A stretch of 64,000 nucleotides of DNA from Phytohabitans maris (lineage in GTDB: Bacteria > Actinomycetota > Actinomycetes > Mycobacteriales > Micromonosporaceae), in the NCBI RefSeq assembly GCF_031085175.1, contig NZ_JAVHUY010000043.1, positions 24,029 to 88,028 on the forward strand. Reading direction: 5' to 3'. The notes beneath the pieces were generated by a model, which was given only the letters and a program-made list of their open reading frames with translations, had not been told where the DNA came from and ran no database searches. Positions 19,147-28,422 of this stretch are shown here, in pieces. The stretch's first letter is position 1. Each line of letters opens with the position of its first letter. The position numbers and the translations under genes are program-made.

Positions 19147-20186
19147 CAACCCTCGCCCTGCGGCAGGACGGTCCGGGCACCGTGACGGTGCCCGGACCGC
19201 GTCGTCGCCTGCTCGGCCTGGTCGTCGCGCTCGTGGTCCTGGTGGTCCTGCTGGTGCTGAGCGTCATGATCGGGTCGACGTCGATCCCGCCGTCAGCGGT
19301 GTGGGACGCGCTGTTCCACTCATCGGCCGACATCGACCAGTTCGCGATCCGCGACTACCGGCTGCCGCGCGCGATCGTGGGTCTGGTCGTCGGCGTCGCG
19401 CTCGGCCTGTCGGGCGCGTTGATCCAGGCGCTCACCCGCAACCCCTTGGCCGATCCGGGCATTCTCGGCGTCCATGCCGGTGCGTCCTTCGCGGTGACGG
19501 TCGCTGTGGGGCTGCTCGGCGTCCGCGACGTCCAGGGATACATGTGGTTCGCGTTCGCCGGGGCGCTGGTTGTCACGCTGATGGTGCTCGCCCTCGGGTC
19601 CACGCGGCAGGGCTCCTCGCCGGTGGTCATGGTGCTGGCCGGGGTCTGCGTCGGCGCGGTGCTCGGGGGCGCCAGGGAGGCCCTCCAATTGACCAACCCG
19701 GACGCGTTCGACGCGATGCGCTCCTGGAACGCCGGTTCGATCGCGGGCCGCCCGCTGGAGGTGGTGTGGCCGATCCTGCCGTTCGTCGCGGTGGCACTCG
19801 TTCTGGCCTTCGTGGTGGCCGGCCCGCTCAATGCGATGGCCCTGGGTGACGAACTGGCGGTTGCCCAGGGTGTCCGCCTGGCGCGCACCCGCGTACTCGC
19901 GATCGTCGCGCTCAGCCTGCTCGCCGGGGGTGCGACGGCCATCGCCGGGCCGATCGTGTTCGTCGGTCTCATGGTTCCGCACGTGGCCCGCTGGATCGTC
20001 GGCCCGCACCAGGGGTGGATCTTCGCCTACAGCATCCTTCTCGCCCCCAGTCTGGTGCTGGTCTCCGACATCCTCGGGCGGGTGGTGATACGGCCCGGTG
20101 AGATCCCCGTGGGGGTCGTCACCGCCTTCGTCGGCGCCCCCGTTCTCATCGCGCTGGTGCGGCGGAGAAAGGCGAGCGGGCTGTGA
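19143..20186 (+). CDS. FecCD-type siderophore ABC permease 1
   Basis: A 347-residue polytopic membrane protein of the FecCD family. DYRLPRAIVGLVVGVALGLS and ALTRNPLADPGILGVHAGAS are the family's diagnostic N-terminal segments, and GPIVFVGLMVPHVARWIVG is the conserved cytoplasmic coupling region. About ten membrane spans are expected. The GTG start overlaps the stop of the binding-protein gene, and its own stop overlaps the next GTG. It forms the membrane channel with the second permease. Confidence 0.92.
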   Translation: MTTLALRQDGPGTVTVPGPRRRLLGLVVALVVLVVLLVLSVMIGSTSIPPSAVWDALFHSSADIDQFAIRDYRLPRAIVGLVVGVALGLSGALIQALTRNPLADPGILGVHAGASFAVTVAVGLLGVRDVQGYMWFAFAGALVVTLMVLALGSTRQGSSPVVMVLAGVCVGAVLGGAREALQLTNPDAFDAMRSWNAGSIAGRPLEVVWPILPFVAVALVLAFVVAGPLNAMALGDELAVAQGVRLARTRVLAIVALSLLAGGATAIAGPIVFVGLMVPHVARWIVGPHQGWIFAYSILLAPSLVLVSDILGRVVIRPGEIPVGVVTAFVGAPVLIALVRRRKASGL

Positions 20187-21292
20187 CCACGGGGGTGTCG
20201 GATCGGTCGCGGTCGGCTCGCACTCGTACGGCGGGTGGGGTTCCCGCGGCGCCGGTGGACTTCGGGCGGCGGGTGCTGACGTTACGGCGCTGGAGGGTCG
20301 CGGTGCGGCTCGAGTGGCGCTCGATCATCGTCTGCGCGGTGCTCGCGCTCGCGATCGCCTGCATCGCGGTGCTCGCGCTGATGACCGGCTCGTACACGCT
20401 CAGCCCCGGGCAGGTGGTCTCCGCGCTGACCGGCGGGGAGACCGGGCTGGTGCACGAGATCGTGGTCGAGTGGCGGCTGCCGCGGGTGGCTGCGGCACTG
20501 GTGTTCGGCGCCGCGCTGGGGGTCAGCGGAGCGGTCTTCCAGTCGATGTTGCGCAACCCGCTCGCGGACCCTGGCCTTATCGGGTTCACCCAGGGCTCCT
20601 ACACCGGCGCACTGATCGTGATCCTCCTCGTCAACGGCAGCTACGTGCAGTTGGCGGGCGGGGCGCTGCTGGGCGGGATGGCCACTGCCGTCGCCGTGTA
20701 CGCGTTCGCCTACCGGCGAGGGGTGCAGGGGTTTCGCCTGATCATCGTCGGCATCGGTGTCTCGGCGATGCTGGAGTCGCTGAACACGTGGCTGATACTC
20801 AAAGCCGATCTGGAACAGGCGATGGCAGCGGTGGCGTGGGGTGTCGGGTCACTCAACGGCGTGTCCTGGGATCAGGTGGTTGTCGGTGGCACATGCGTTC
20901 TCGTGCTTCTGCTGCTGGCGGGGATGTTGAGCCGGCCGATGCGGCAGATGGAGCTGGGTGACGACGCGGCCGCCGCCCAGGGGGTACGCGTCGCGGCGGC
21001 ACGCCTCGGCCTGGTCGTGGTGGGCGTGGCGTTGACAGCGGCGGTCACGGCGGCGTCGGGGCCGATCATTTTCGTTTCCCTGGTCGCGCCGCAGATCGCC
21101 CGTCGGCTCGCCCGCACCGCGGGAATCACCCTCGTACCCGCCGCGTTCGTCGGCGCGCTGCTCTGCCTGGCGGCGGACTACATCGCCCAGCACGTCGCCC
21201 CGACGCCCCTGCCGGTGGGGATCATCACCGTCATCCTTGGCGGCGGCTACCTCGGCTGGCTGCTGTTCACCGAGGCCAGGAGACGCCTGTGA
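20183..21292 (+). CDS. FecCD-type siderophore ABC permease 2
   Basis: A 369-residue FecCD permease with a basic cytoplasmic N-terminal extension of about 50 residues before the first span. Family signatures are VEWRLPRVAAALVFGAALG, FQSMLRNPLADPGLIGFTQG and SGPIIFVSLVAPQIARRLA. It pairs with the preceding permease as a FepD/FepG-like heterodimer. Both ends overlap neighbouring genes by four bases. Confidence 0.92.
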   Translation: MTTGVSDRSRSARTRTAGGVPAAPVDFGRRVLTLRRWRVAVRLEWRSIIVCAVLALAIACIAVLALMTGSYTLSPGQVVSALTGGETGLVHEIVVEWRLPRVAAALVFGAALGVSGAVFQSMLRNPLADPGLIGFTQGSYTGALIVILLVNGSYVQLAGGALLGGMATAVAVYAFAYRRGVQGFRLIIVGIGVSAMLESLNTWLILKADLEQAMAAVAWGVGSLNGVSWDQVVVGGTCVLVLLLLAGMLSRPMRQMELGDDAAAAQGVRVAAARLGLVVVGVALTAAVTAASGPIIFVSLVAPQIARRLARTAGITLVPAAFVGALLCLAADYIAQHVAPTPLPVGIITVILGGGYLGWLLFTEARRRL

Positions 21293-22173
21293 GCACTCAC
21301 ACCAGCACCATCACCGGTCTCGCGGAAGCGGGAGACGCACCCATGTTCACTCCGCCCCCCAGCGGCTCACGACTTCACGTGGAGTCGGCGACGATCGGCT
21401 ACGACAAACGCATCATCTCCCGCGAACTGTCAGTGGCGATCCCCGATGAGTCGTTCACGGTCATCGTCGGTCCGAACGCGTGCGGCAAGTCCACCCTGCT
21501 GCGCGGCCTGTCGCGGCTGTTGAGACCGTCGACCGGGCAGGTCGTCCTCGATGGTGCCGACATCAACTCCTTCAAGACCAAGGAGGTGGCGCGGCGGGTC
21601 GGGCTGCTGCCGCAGACCTCGATCGCCCCGGACGGCATCACCGTGGCCGACCTGGTGGCTCGGGGCCGGTATCCGTATCAGGGCTTCATGCGGCAGTGGA
21701 CCGAGGACGACGAGCGGGCCGTGTCGACGGCGATGGACGCCGCCGCCGTCACCGACCTCTCGGGCCGGCTCGTCGACGAGCTCTCCGGCGGGCAGCGGCA
21801 GCGGGTGTGGGTGGCGATGGCGCTCGCACAGCACACCGACATCCTGCTGCTGGACGAGCCCACGACCTTCCTCGACATCACCCACCAGATCGAGCTGTTG
21901 GAGCTGTTCACCGATCTGAACCACAGCGGCCACACGCTGGTCGCCGTCCTCCACGACCTCAACCACGCCGCGCGCTTCGGCACACACCTGATCGCCATGA
22001 AGGACGGCCAGGTCGTCGCCGAAGGCGCCCCCGCTCAGATCGTCACGGCCGAGCTGGTCGAGGAGGTCTTCGGACTGCGCTGCCTGGTCGTCGCCGACCC
22101 CGTGGCCGGTACCCCGCACGTGGTGCCGCTGGGCAGGGACCGCGGTGACGAGCACGCCCAGGAGAAGCATTGA
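21289..22173 (+). CDS. siderophore ABC importer ATPase (FepC-like)
   Basis: A 294-residue ATPase with Walker A GPNACGKST, Q-loop LLPQTS, signature ELSGGQRQR, Walker B ILLLDEPTTFLD and H-loop VLHDLNHAARF, all intact. The FepC/FhuC subfamily pattern ARGRYPYQGFMRQW is present. It powers import through the two permeases before it. The GTG start overlaps the preceding stop, and an additional ATG 14 codons further in could also serve. The stop TGA overlaps the ATG of the next gene. Confidence 0.92.
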   Translation: MSTHTSTITGLAEAGDAPMFTPPPSGSRLHVESATIGYDKRIISRELSVAIPDESFTVIVGPNACGKSTLLRGLSRLLRPSTGQVVLDGADINSFKTKEVARRVGLLPQTSIAPDGITVADLVARGRYPYQGFMRQWTEDDERAVSTAMDAAAVTDLSGRLVDELSGGQRQRVWVAMALAQHTDILLLDEPTTFLDITHQIELLELFTDLNHSGHTLVAVLHDLNHAARFGTHLIAMKDGQVVAEGAPAQIVTAELVEEVFGLRCLVVADPVAGTPHVVPLGRDRGDEHAQEKH

Positions 22174-23909
22174 TGCGTGCCGATCTAAGGGGCCTGGGAC
22201 GAGGACCACTGACGCGGTGGCTGCCGGTGCTGTGGCAGGCTCCCGTCGAACCTCCTGATGTCCGGCCGTTCGAGGTCAGAGCAGGCGACCGTCCCGGCAG
22301 GTTCGTGGCACGCGTCATCTTCTCGCTACCGCGGGTCACCATCCCCGCGATGCTGCTGGCGATCGTGTGGCAGGTCGGCGAGTCGGCAGTCCCGGTGGTG
22401 ATGGGCCTCGCGATCGACCGGGCACTCGCAACCGGGGATGCGGGACAGCTGGGGCTGTGGCTCGGTGTGCTGGTCGCCCTGTACGTCGCTTTGACGGCGG
22501 CGGCCGGGCTCTCGCTACGGCTGACCGCCTATGCGGTGCAGTTGCTGCAGCACCGGCTCCGCGGCATCCTTTCGACCGGCGTGCTGCATCCGGTCGGCGG
22601 CACCGCCCATGCGCCGGACGGCGGCGTGGTCTCGGTGATGACGAACGACGTCACGCGCCTGTCCAACGCGGTGATCCTGGTGATCATCCCGGTCTCGAGG
22701 ATCACGGCCATCGGATTCATCGCGGCATCGCTGCTGGCGACGCACTGGCTGCTCGGACTCGTGGTGCTGTTCGGGGCGCCGATCGCGGTCTGGTTGATGG
22801 GTGTGCTCAGCGAGCGGCTCTCCCGGGACACCGGTGAGTACCAAGCGCTGCTGGCCTCCACGGTCGGGCAGGCGACTGATCTGGTTGCCGGCTACCGGGT
22901 GCTCAAGGGCGTGGGCGCCGAGGCCGAAGCAACCCGGCGGTATCGGCGAGCCAGCGGGGAGGCCCTCGTCGGCGCGCAGCGCAACGCGGGCCTGCTCGGG
23001 CGGTTCCTCGTGGGCTCGGGCGTCGTCAACGGCGTGTTCATCGTCGCAGTGGCCGGGCTGGCGGGCTGGTTCGCCGTGGATGGGCGGCTGAGCGTCGGTG
23101 GGTTGATCGCCGCTGTCGGCCTCTCCCAGGCCCTGCTGCCGCAGATGCAGTGGATCGCGAGCCTCTCCATCCCCAACCTCGCCAATGCCCGCGCGTCCTC
23201 CGCACGCCTCCTCGACGTACTACCGTTCGCCCACGCCTCCGCCCCCGCTGATGGGAGCCCGTCACGGGCATCCGCGTCGTCGGCGTGCACTCTGGAGGTG
23301 GCCGGTGAGGGCGTGCACGTCCAGGTCGAGCCCGGCGAGCTCGTCGCAGTGCGCGCCGACGACCCGACCGCCGCACGCATCGCCGAGGCGCTGCTGAGCC
23401 CGGATCACGACAGTGGCATCGAGGTGCGCCTCGACGGACTCGCGGCACAAGAAATGAGCCCGGCCGAGTACCACTCCCGGGTCACCGTCGCACCGCACCG
23501 GGTGACCCTGTTCACCGGCACGATCCGCGACAACCTCACCGCGCCGGCGAGCACCACGAACGCCCCCGAGCGGCTGAGAGCCGCGATGCGCGCGGCGGCC
23601 TGTGACGACTTCGCCGCCGATCTCGACGATCCGGTCGGCGAGAACGGCAACCGCCTCTCCGGCGGCCAGCGGCAGCGCATCGCCCTCGCGCGGGCTCTGG
23701 CGACCGATGCGCCGGTGCTGGTGCTGCACGAGCCGACCACCGCGCTCGACTCGGTGACCGAGCAGACGATCGCAGGGCGTCTGCGCACCCTCCGCGCGGG
23801 CCGCTCGACGCTGCTGATCGCCTCCTCCCCGGCACTGCTGGGCTGCTGCGACCGGATCGTCGACCTGCTCGCGGACGCGCCGGTACTCGACCGGACGGAA
23901 GCGAGATGA
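22173..23909 (+). CDS. ABC half-transporter A with degenerate nucleotide-binding domain
   Basis: A 578-residue TMD-NBD half-transporter of the exporter fold used by IrtAB/YbtPQ siderophore systems. The NBD keeps the signature RLSGGQRQRIALARAL and D-loop TTALDSVTE, but Walker A is replaced by VAVRADDPTAAR with no GKS/T, Walker B reads VLVLHEPTT (Asp to His), and the switch His region reads LLIASSPAL. It therefore cannot form an ATP site of its own and must supply the signature to its partner. The start ATG 22173 overlaps the previous TGA and has GGAG nine bases before it. The last four bases overlap the partner gene. Expected to form a heterodimer with the next protein. Confidence 0.88.
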   Translation: MRADLRGLGRGPLTRWLPVLWQAPVEPPDVRPFEVRAGDRPGRFVARVIFSLPRVTIPAMLLAIVWQVGESAVPVVMGLAIDRALATGDAGQLGLWLGVLVALYVALTAAAGLSLRLTAYAVQLLQHRLRGILSTGVLHPVGGTAHAPDGGVVSVMTNDVTRLSNAVILVIIPVSRITAIGFIAASLLATHWLLGLVVLFGAPIAVWLMGVLSERLSRDTGEYQALLASTVGQATDLVAGYRVLKGVGAEAEATRRYRRASGEALVGAQRNAGLLGRFLVGSGVVNGVFIVAVAGLAGWFAVDGRLSVGGLIAAVGLSQALLPQMQWIASLSIPNLANARASSARLLDVLPFAHASAPADGSPSRASASSACTLEVAGEGVHVQVEPGELVAVRADDPTAARIAEALLSPDHDSGIEVRLDGLAAQEMSPAEYHSRVTVAPHRVTLFTGTIRDNLTAPASTTNAPERLRAAMRAAACDDFAADLDDPVGENGNRLSGGQRQRIALARALATDAPVLVLHEPTTALDSVTEQTIAGRLRTLRAGRSTLLIASSPALLGCCDRIVDLLADAPVLDRTEAR

Positions 23910-25651
23910 CAGAGACGATCACAGGCGATGCGCTTCCCGTCGCAGACGGGCGGGAGACGGCCCGAGAGGTGTGGCGGCTCAGCCGTGGGCATCGGCTCCG
24001 GCTCGCCGCCGTCGGCGTGGTGGGAATCGCCAGCACCGCCGTCGACCTGATCGTTCCCGTGGCGATCGGATTTCTCGTCGACCGAGTGCAGGCGGGCACC
24101 GCCGATCTCGGCACCGTGCTGACGCTCACCGTGGCCATGATGGTCTCGGCGGTCCTCGGGGCCGCCGGCACCGCGGTGACGATCGTCCTGGCGACGCGCG
24201 TCTTTCACAGTATCCTGGCCGCGCTGCGTGAACGGCTCGTGGAGCGGGGTCTGACGCTGCCGCAGCACGTCGTCGAACGCGCCGGCACCGGGGACCTGAT
24301 CTCCCGGTCCAGCGACGACGTGACCGCCGTGGCGGATGCCGCCCCCGCGGTGATCCCGGCCCTCACGGTCGCCGCGTTCACCATCGTCGTGTCGCTGGGC
24401 GGGCTCGCGGCGCTGGAATGGCCCTACGCCGCCGCGTTTGCCGTCGTGCTGCCCGTCTACGTGCTCGCCCTGCGCTGGTATCTGCGCACCGGGCCAGCGG
24501 TGTATCGCGCCGAGCGCGCGGCGATGAGCGCCCGCGCGCAGCAGATCGTCGAGTCCCAGCGCGGCTACGCCACCGTGCTCGGCTTCGGACTCGCGCAGCG
24601 GCGACACCATGCCGTGATGACGGGCTCCTGGGGCGTCGCGGTGCAGGCGCTGCGGGCCCGCACGGTGCAGAGCATGTTCAACGCCCGCCTGAACCTCGGC
24701 GAATGCCTGACCCTGGCCGCCGTGCTGGTCGTCGGCTTCTTCCTCATCGACCGCGGGGTCTCCAGCGTAGGTGGAGCTACCACCGCCATGCTGCTCGTCC
24801 TGCGCCTGCTCGGGCCGGTCAACCAGCTGATGTTCGTGATCGACGACCTCCAGTCCGTCCTCGCCTCGCTGAGCCGCATGATCGGCGTCGCCACCACGCC
24901 GGCCGGCACGGACGCGGCGGACGGAGCGGATGGGCAGGGAGCGGCGTTCGAGACGGGCGCTGCCGTACGGATCCGCGACGTCGCGTTCCGGTACGGCGAC
25001 GGCCCTCTCGTGCTCGACGAGATCACCCTCGACATCGCCGCCGGTCAGCACGTCGCCGTGGTCGGCGCCTCCGGGGCCGGCAAGACCACGCTTGCCGCCG
25101 TGATCGCCGGCATCCACCCGCCCTCGACGGGAACGGTGGCCCGCCCCGACCGCACCGCGGTCATCACCCAGGAGGTCCATGTGTTCGCCGGGACGCTGCG
25201 CGACAACCTCACCCTCGCCGCACCCTTGGCCACCGACCGTGACCTCTACGCGGCACTCGACGCCACCGGCGCGACCGCGATCCTCGACCTGGCCCCCGAC
25301 GGGCTGGACACCCTCGTCGGCACCGGCGGGCATCCACTCACCGACGCCCAGGCACAACAGCTCGCCCTCGCCCGCCTGCTGCTCGCCACCCCGGAGCTGG
25401 CGATCCTCGACGAAGCGACCGCCGAAGCCGGCTCCACCCACGCCGGCCTCCTCGACCGCGCAGCCGACGCCGCGCTGGCAGGTCGTACCGGGCTCGTGAT
25501 CGCCCACCGACTGTCCCAAGCCGCCGCCTGCGACCGGATCGTGGTGATGGAGCATGGCCGGATCATCGAGGCGGGTACGCACGAGGAACTCGTAGCGGCG
25601 CAGGGCACGTACGCGCGCCTGTGGGAGGCGTGGGACTCCAGCCGGGGCTGA
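23906..25651 (+). CDS. ABC half-transporter B with intact Walker motifs but degenerate signature
   Basis: A 581-residue TMD-NBD half-transporter. Walker A GASGAGKTT, Walker B LAILDEATAE and H-loop VIAHRLSQ are intact, while the signature LSGGQ reads LTDAQ (HPLTDAQAQQLALARLL). This is the exact complement of the preceding half, so the heterodimer has one complete composite ATP site (this Walker set with the partner's LSGGQ) and one dead site. The N-terminal half has six predicted spans. ATG overlaps the previous stop in ATGA. It is the last gene of the operon and converges on panD with 42 bases between. Confidence 0.88.
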   Translation: MTETITGDALPVADGRETAREVWRLSRGHRLRLAAVGVVGIASTAVDLIVPVAIGFLVDRVQAGTADLGTVLTLTVAMMVSAVLGAAGTAVTIVLATRVFHSILAALRERLVERGLTLPQHVVERAGTGDLISRSSDDVTAVADAAPAVIPALTVAAFTIVVSLGGLAALEWPYAAAFAVVLPVYVLALRWYLRTGPAVYRAERAAMSARAQQIVESQRGYATVLGFGLAQRRHHAVMTGSWGVAVQALRARTVQSMFNARLNLGECLTLAAVLVVGFFLIDRGVSSVGGATTAMLLVLRLLGPVNQLMFVIDDLQSVLASLSRMIGVATTPAGTDAADGADGQGAAFETGAAVRIRDVAFRYGDGPLVLDEITLDIAAGQHVAVVGASGAGKTTLAAVIAGIHPPSTGTVARPDRTAVITQEVHVFAGTLRDNLTLAAPLATDRDLYAALDATGATAILDLAPDGLDTLVGTGGHPLTDAQAQQLALARLLLATPELAILDEATAEAGSTHAGLLDRAADAALAGRTGLVIAHRLSQAAACDRIVVMEHGRIIEAGTHEELVAAQGTYARLWEAWDSSRG

Positions 25652-25693
25652 CGGTTGACCGATCGCGAGATGTGCGCACGCCCGCGGGATCCG

Positions 25694-26107
25694 TCACACG
25701 GAACGCGCAGAGATCTGGTCCTCGGCGCCCGGGACAGGCTCGGCGAGATCATTACCCAGGGCAACGATGCGGTTGGCGGCATCGACGTGCACGACCTTGG
25801 GCTCGTAACCGTCCAACTCGGATTCCTCGGCCAACCGGAAAGACATGATGATCACCATGTCGCCGGGGTGTACCAGGTGTGCCGCCGCGCCATTGATGCA
25901 GATGTCGCCACCACCGGCGGGCCCACTGATGATGTAGGTCTCGAGACGAGCCCCGTTGGTGATGTCGACGACTTGCACTTTCTCGCCTTCGACTAGACCC
26001 GCGGCACGCACCAGGTTTTCATCGAGCGTGAGCGACCCGACGTAATGCAGGTCAGCCTGAGTGACGGTGGCGCGGTGGATCTTTCCACCGAGTACCTCGC
26101 GCAGCAT
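25694..26107 (-). CDS. panD: aspartate 1-decarboxylase
   Basis: A 137-residue Pan[18 protein letters not shown] contains the self-processing Gly-Ser bond (residues 24-25) that yields the pyruvoyl group, and [12 protein letters not shown] and [17 protein letters not shown] are conserved active-site segments. It converts aspartate to beta-alanine, normally for pantothenate. Here it lies downstream of the MbtH and N-monooxygenase genes and in the same cluster as two adenylation domains with beta-alanine codes, so its role is most likely siderophore precursor supply. ATG 26107 has GAGGAG upstream; the open frame above it is transposase debris. A transposase remnant separates it from mbtH-like. 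Confidence 0.93.
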   Translation of the reverse strand: MLREVLGGKIHRATVTQADLHYVGSLTLDENLVRAAGLVEGEKVQVVDITNGARLETYIISGPAGGGDICINGAAAHLVHPGDMVIIMSFRLAEESELDGYEPKVVHVDAANRIVALGNDLAEPVPGAEDQISARSV

Positions 26108-26149
26108 GTCCAACTCCTCTGTGGGTTCTGCTAGATAGGTTCTGTGTTG

Positions 26150-26398
26150 AACGTGCGGCGGGGACCGGCGCGGGGTCAGCACAAATTGCCGGAACCGGCT
26201 GTAAGCCCTCTCCCATAGCGGGAATCCGCCGCAGGTACCGCCAGGCACACCCGGTCCGGATCGCATCCACCATCACTCTGCGTGGTGCTTCTCCGGACGG
26301 CCCATCCACTCGGGCAGCGGCAGCATCGGCTCGATGAGCTTCCACTGCGCCTCAGTCAGGTCTGAGGGTACCGGGGTGCTCGATCCATACGGGTACAT
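26150..26398 (-). pseudogene. IS5-family transposase N-terminal remnant
   Basis: From ATG 26398 the minus strand reads DLTEAQWKLIEPMLPLPEWM then GRPEKHHAE and a stop. The family sequence continues in a second frame ([16 protein letters not shown]) and a third ([12 protein letters not shown]). These are the N-terminal helix-rich part of an IS5-group transposase; two frameshifts and the lost DDE domain show it is dead. No terminal repeats were recognised. It sits between the MbtH-like gene and panD, inside what looks like one transcription unit. Confidence 0.75.
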
Positions 26399-26437
26399 CG
26401 ACCGTTGCGTTACCAGGCGGCGGACCCACATCCACTC

Positions 26438-26782
26438 TCAGTCGACAACGGCCGGGTTGCCCTCGCGACCGGCTTCGGCAGCGGCCTTGTCGTCCGTGGC
26501 TTCGACTCTGGCGGCTTCGGTAGCGCGGGAGCCGTTGGCACCCTCGGTTTTCTGTGCCTCGTACTTGGCAATGTGATCGCGCAACGACTTCGGACGGATG
26601 TCGGTCCAGTGCTCGTCGATCCAGTCGAGTACTTCCTGGCGCGGCCTGCCGTCAGGCTCGCCGTACACGATGGTCCAACCGCCTGGGACCGGCTTGAACG
26701 TCGGCCACAACGAGTGCTGCTCCTCGCGGTTGACTAGCGCGTAGAAGGAACCGTTGTCGTCGTCGAATGGGTTCTGGGCCAT
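26438..26782 (-). CDS. MbtH-like protein with C-terminal extension
   Basis: Residues 1-70 are a classic MbtH protein: NPFDDDNGSFYALVNREEQ, LWPTFKPVPGGW and DWIDEHWTDIRPKSLRDH with the three conserved Trp. MbtH proteins bind and activate NRPS adenylation domains and are usually 62-80 residues. This one has about 40 extra residues rich in Ala, Glu and Arg. The extension ends just before the transposase remnant, so it may be partly read-through of altered DNA. It lies 57 nt downstream of the N-monooxygenase and should serve both NRPSs. Confidence 0.92.
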   Translation of the reverse strand: MAQNPFDDDNGSFYALVNREEQHSLWPTFKPVPGGWTIVYGEPDGRPRQEVLDWIDEHWTDIRPKSLRDHIAKYEAQKTEGANGSRATEAARVEATDDKAAAEAGREGNPAVVD

Positions 26783-26839
26783 CAGTCGTTATCCTCGTTG
26801 TCCCTCTTGGCAATCGGTCTGGATCGCGGTGGGCAATCG

Positions 26840-28186
26840 TCATTGGGTCGCGCTGTGATCAGGCTGGGATGCGGGCTCGTCCTCGGTAACCGCACGCAGA
26901 ATGTCTGCGGCGCGGCCCGCTACGTTGGACAGCAGGGACGCGGTCAACCCGTGACTATGCTGGACGCCGCCATTGAGGAAGATCCGTCCGGAAACGCTAG
27001 GAAGACGCAGTCGGTAGTCACGCTCGACGATCGGGAGATCCCCCTCGAACGAGGACGATCCGTCAATGCTCGGCCCAAGCATGCCGCGGACCTCTGCGGG
27101 GCGGAACCCAGTGGCGAAGACGGCAGCGTCGACCTCGAGCGTGATGCTGCCTCGGTCTCCCAGGTCGCGGATCGTCACTGTGACCCCATCGGCGCCCTCG
27201 CTCAGCCGCTCGATCCCGGTGACCCGGTGCACAATCAGGCGGCGCACGCCGCGGATCTTCTCGTCGTACTCACGCTGGTAAAGATCCATGATGAGATCGG
27301 CATCGACGGCGGAGTAGTTGGTCAGCCAGTGATAGTCCAACAGCTGCTGCTTGAGCTCCGGCGGTGCGGTGTAGAACTCGTCGACCGCCTCCGGATCGAA
27401 GATGCGGTTGGCGTAGGGGGTGTCATCGGACGGGGTGTAGCCAAACCGACGGAAGGACGCGTGTACTTCCGCATCGGGGTACGCATCGTGCAGGTATGCA
27501 GCAACCTCCGCCGCGCTCTGCCCGGACCCTACGACAAGGAAACGGCTATGCGGCCGCGAAGGCAACCCGGCGAGCCTGCTCAGCAGTTGGTGGTTATGGA
27601 ACACCCGAGCGCCCGGCACGATCCCCACCGGCAACACCGGCTGGATTCCGGTGCCGATCACGACACTGCGTGCTGCGACAGTCGTCGTCGCAGAGCCATC
27701 GACGATCGACTCAAGCGTGACCTCGAACCTCCCGCCACTCCAGTCGATACAGGTCGCCCTCGTGCCGTAGGAGACCGGGATGTCGATCCGGTTCGCGGCC
27801 CAGCTCAGGTACCCGCGGAACTCTCGTCTCGTAGGAAAGAATGTCTTGAGATTGATGAAGTCAGACAGCCGCCCCTGCTCCTGTAGATAGTTCAGAAATG
27901 TGAATGGACTGGTCGGGGTACGGGGCGAGACCAAATCCTTCAGAAAACTGATCTGCATGGTCGTGCCCGGCAGCAGCATCCCGTCGTGCCAGCCGAACTG
28001 CCGCTGGGCATCGACGAACCTCGCCGTCAGTCGCTGTCCGACAGGATGGCGCTCGTTGTATTCCACGATCGCGATCGCCAGGCTCAGATTCGCTGGCCCG
28101 AATCCGATTCCAAGGATGTCGACCTGATCGTCAGCACGGTCTTCTGATGCGACAGGACGCTCATCGTCCATCTCATCCATCGCCAT
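26840..28186 (-). CDS. L-ornithine N5-monooxygenase (PvdA/SidA family)
   Basis: A 448-residue flavin monooxygenase that N-hydroxylates ornithine (less likely lysine) to give the hydroxamate precursor. GIGFGPANLSLA is the FAD motif, MQISFLKDLVSPRTPTSPF is characteristic of ornithine enzymes, VVGSGQSAAEVA binds NADPH, and DAAVFATGFRP is the C-terminal substrate/FAD motif. It fits the hydroxyornithine-like code in the last module of NRPS-2. The start at ATG 28186 gives a 20-residue acidic leader; two more in-frame ATGs follow within six codons. It is the first gene of the operon with the MbtH-like gene and probably panD, behind an iron-box-like site. Confidence 0.9.
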   Translation of the reverse strand: MAMDEMDDERPVASEDRADDQVDILGIGFGPANLSLAIAIVEYNERHPVGQRLTARFVDAQRQFGWHDGMLLPGTTMQISFLKDLVSPRTPTSPFTFLNYLQEQGRLSDFINLKTFFPTRREFRGYLSWAANRIDIPVSYGTRATCIDWSGGRFEVTLESIVDGSATTTVAARSVVIGTGIQPVLPVGIVPGARVFHNHQLLSRLAGLPSRPHSRFLVVGSGQSAAEVAAYLHDAYPDAEVHASFRRFGYTPSDDTPYANRIFDPEAVDEFYTAPPELKQQLLDYHWLTNYSAVDADLIMDLYQREYDEKIRGVRRLIVHRVTGIERLSEGADGVTVTIRDLGDRGSITLEVDAAVFATGFRPAEVRGMLGPSIDGSSSFEGDLPIVERDYRLRLPSVSGRIFLNGGVQHSHGLTASLLSNVAGRAADILRAVTEDEPASQPDHSATQ

Positions 28187-28403
28187 TCGGCCATCGGCTC
28201 GGGTGTGTTCCGTGTTGAGTGATCTGTCGAGCGGCGATCATGGCGTTTCCGCTGGTAGCAGCCTCAAGCAGAGCCACCGGCGACGGAGTCGACCTAGATC
28301 GTCTACCACGCAACACATCCCATCGGCTCCCTTGTCACAGGTCGGGACGAGCAGCGCACCAGCTGCCCACCCCTCATAGCGTGTTGACGATAGCATCAAG
28401 GAC

Positions 28404-28422
28404 TTAGGTAAGCCTACCCATA
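28404..28422 (-). promoter_or_regulatory. iron-box-like site upstream of N-monooxygenase
   Basis: TTAGGTAAGCCTACCCATA matches 15 of 19 consensus positions, about 220 bp upstream of the monooxygenase start. It is a weaker site than the others; the distance implies a long leader or a start further upstream. Confidence 0.55.

Noticed and set aside
23405..25582. A very long open frame on the minus strand opposite the ABC half-transporters
   Set aside because: It is an antisense shadow created by high GC at third positions; it has no domain similarity and the plus strand encodes clear ABC proteins.
26108..26266. N-terminal extension of PanD
   Set aside because: The extension is frameshifted transposase sequence; the PanD family begins at [15 protein letters not shown] with GAGGAG just before it.
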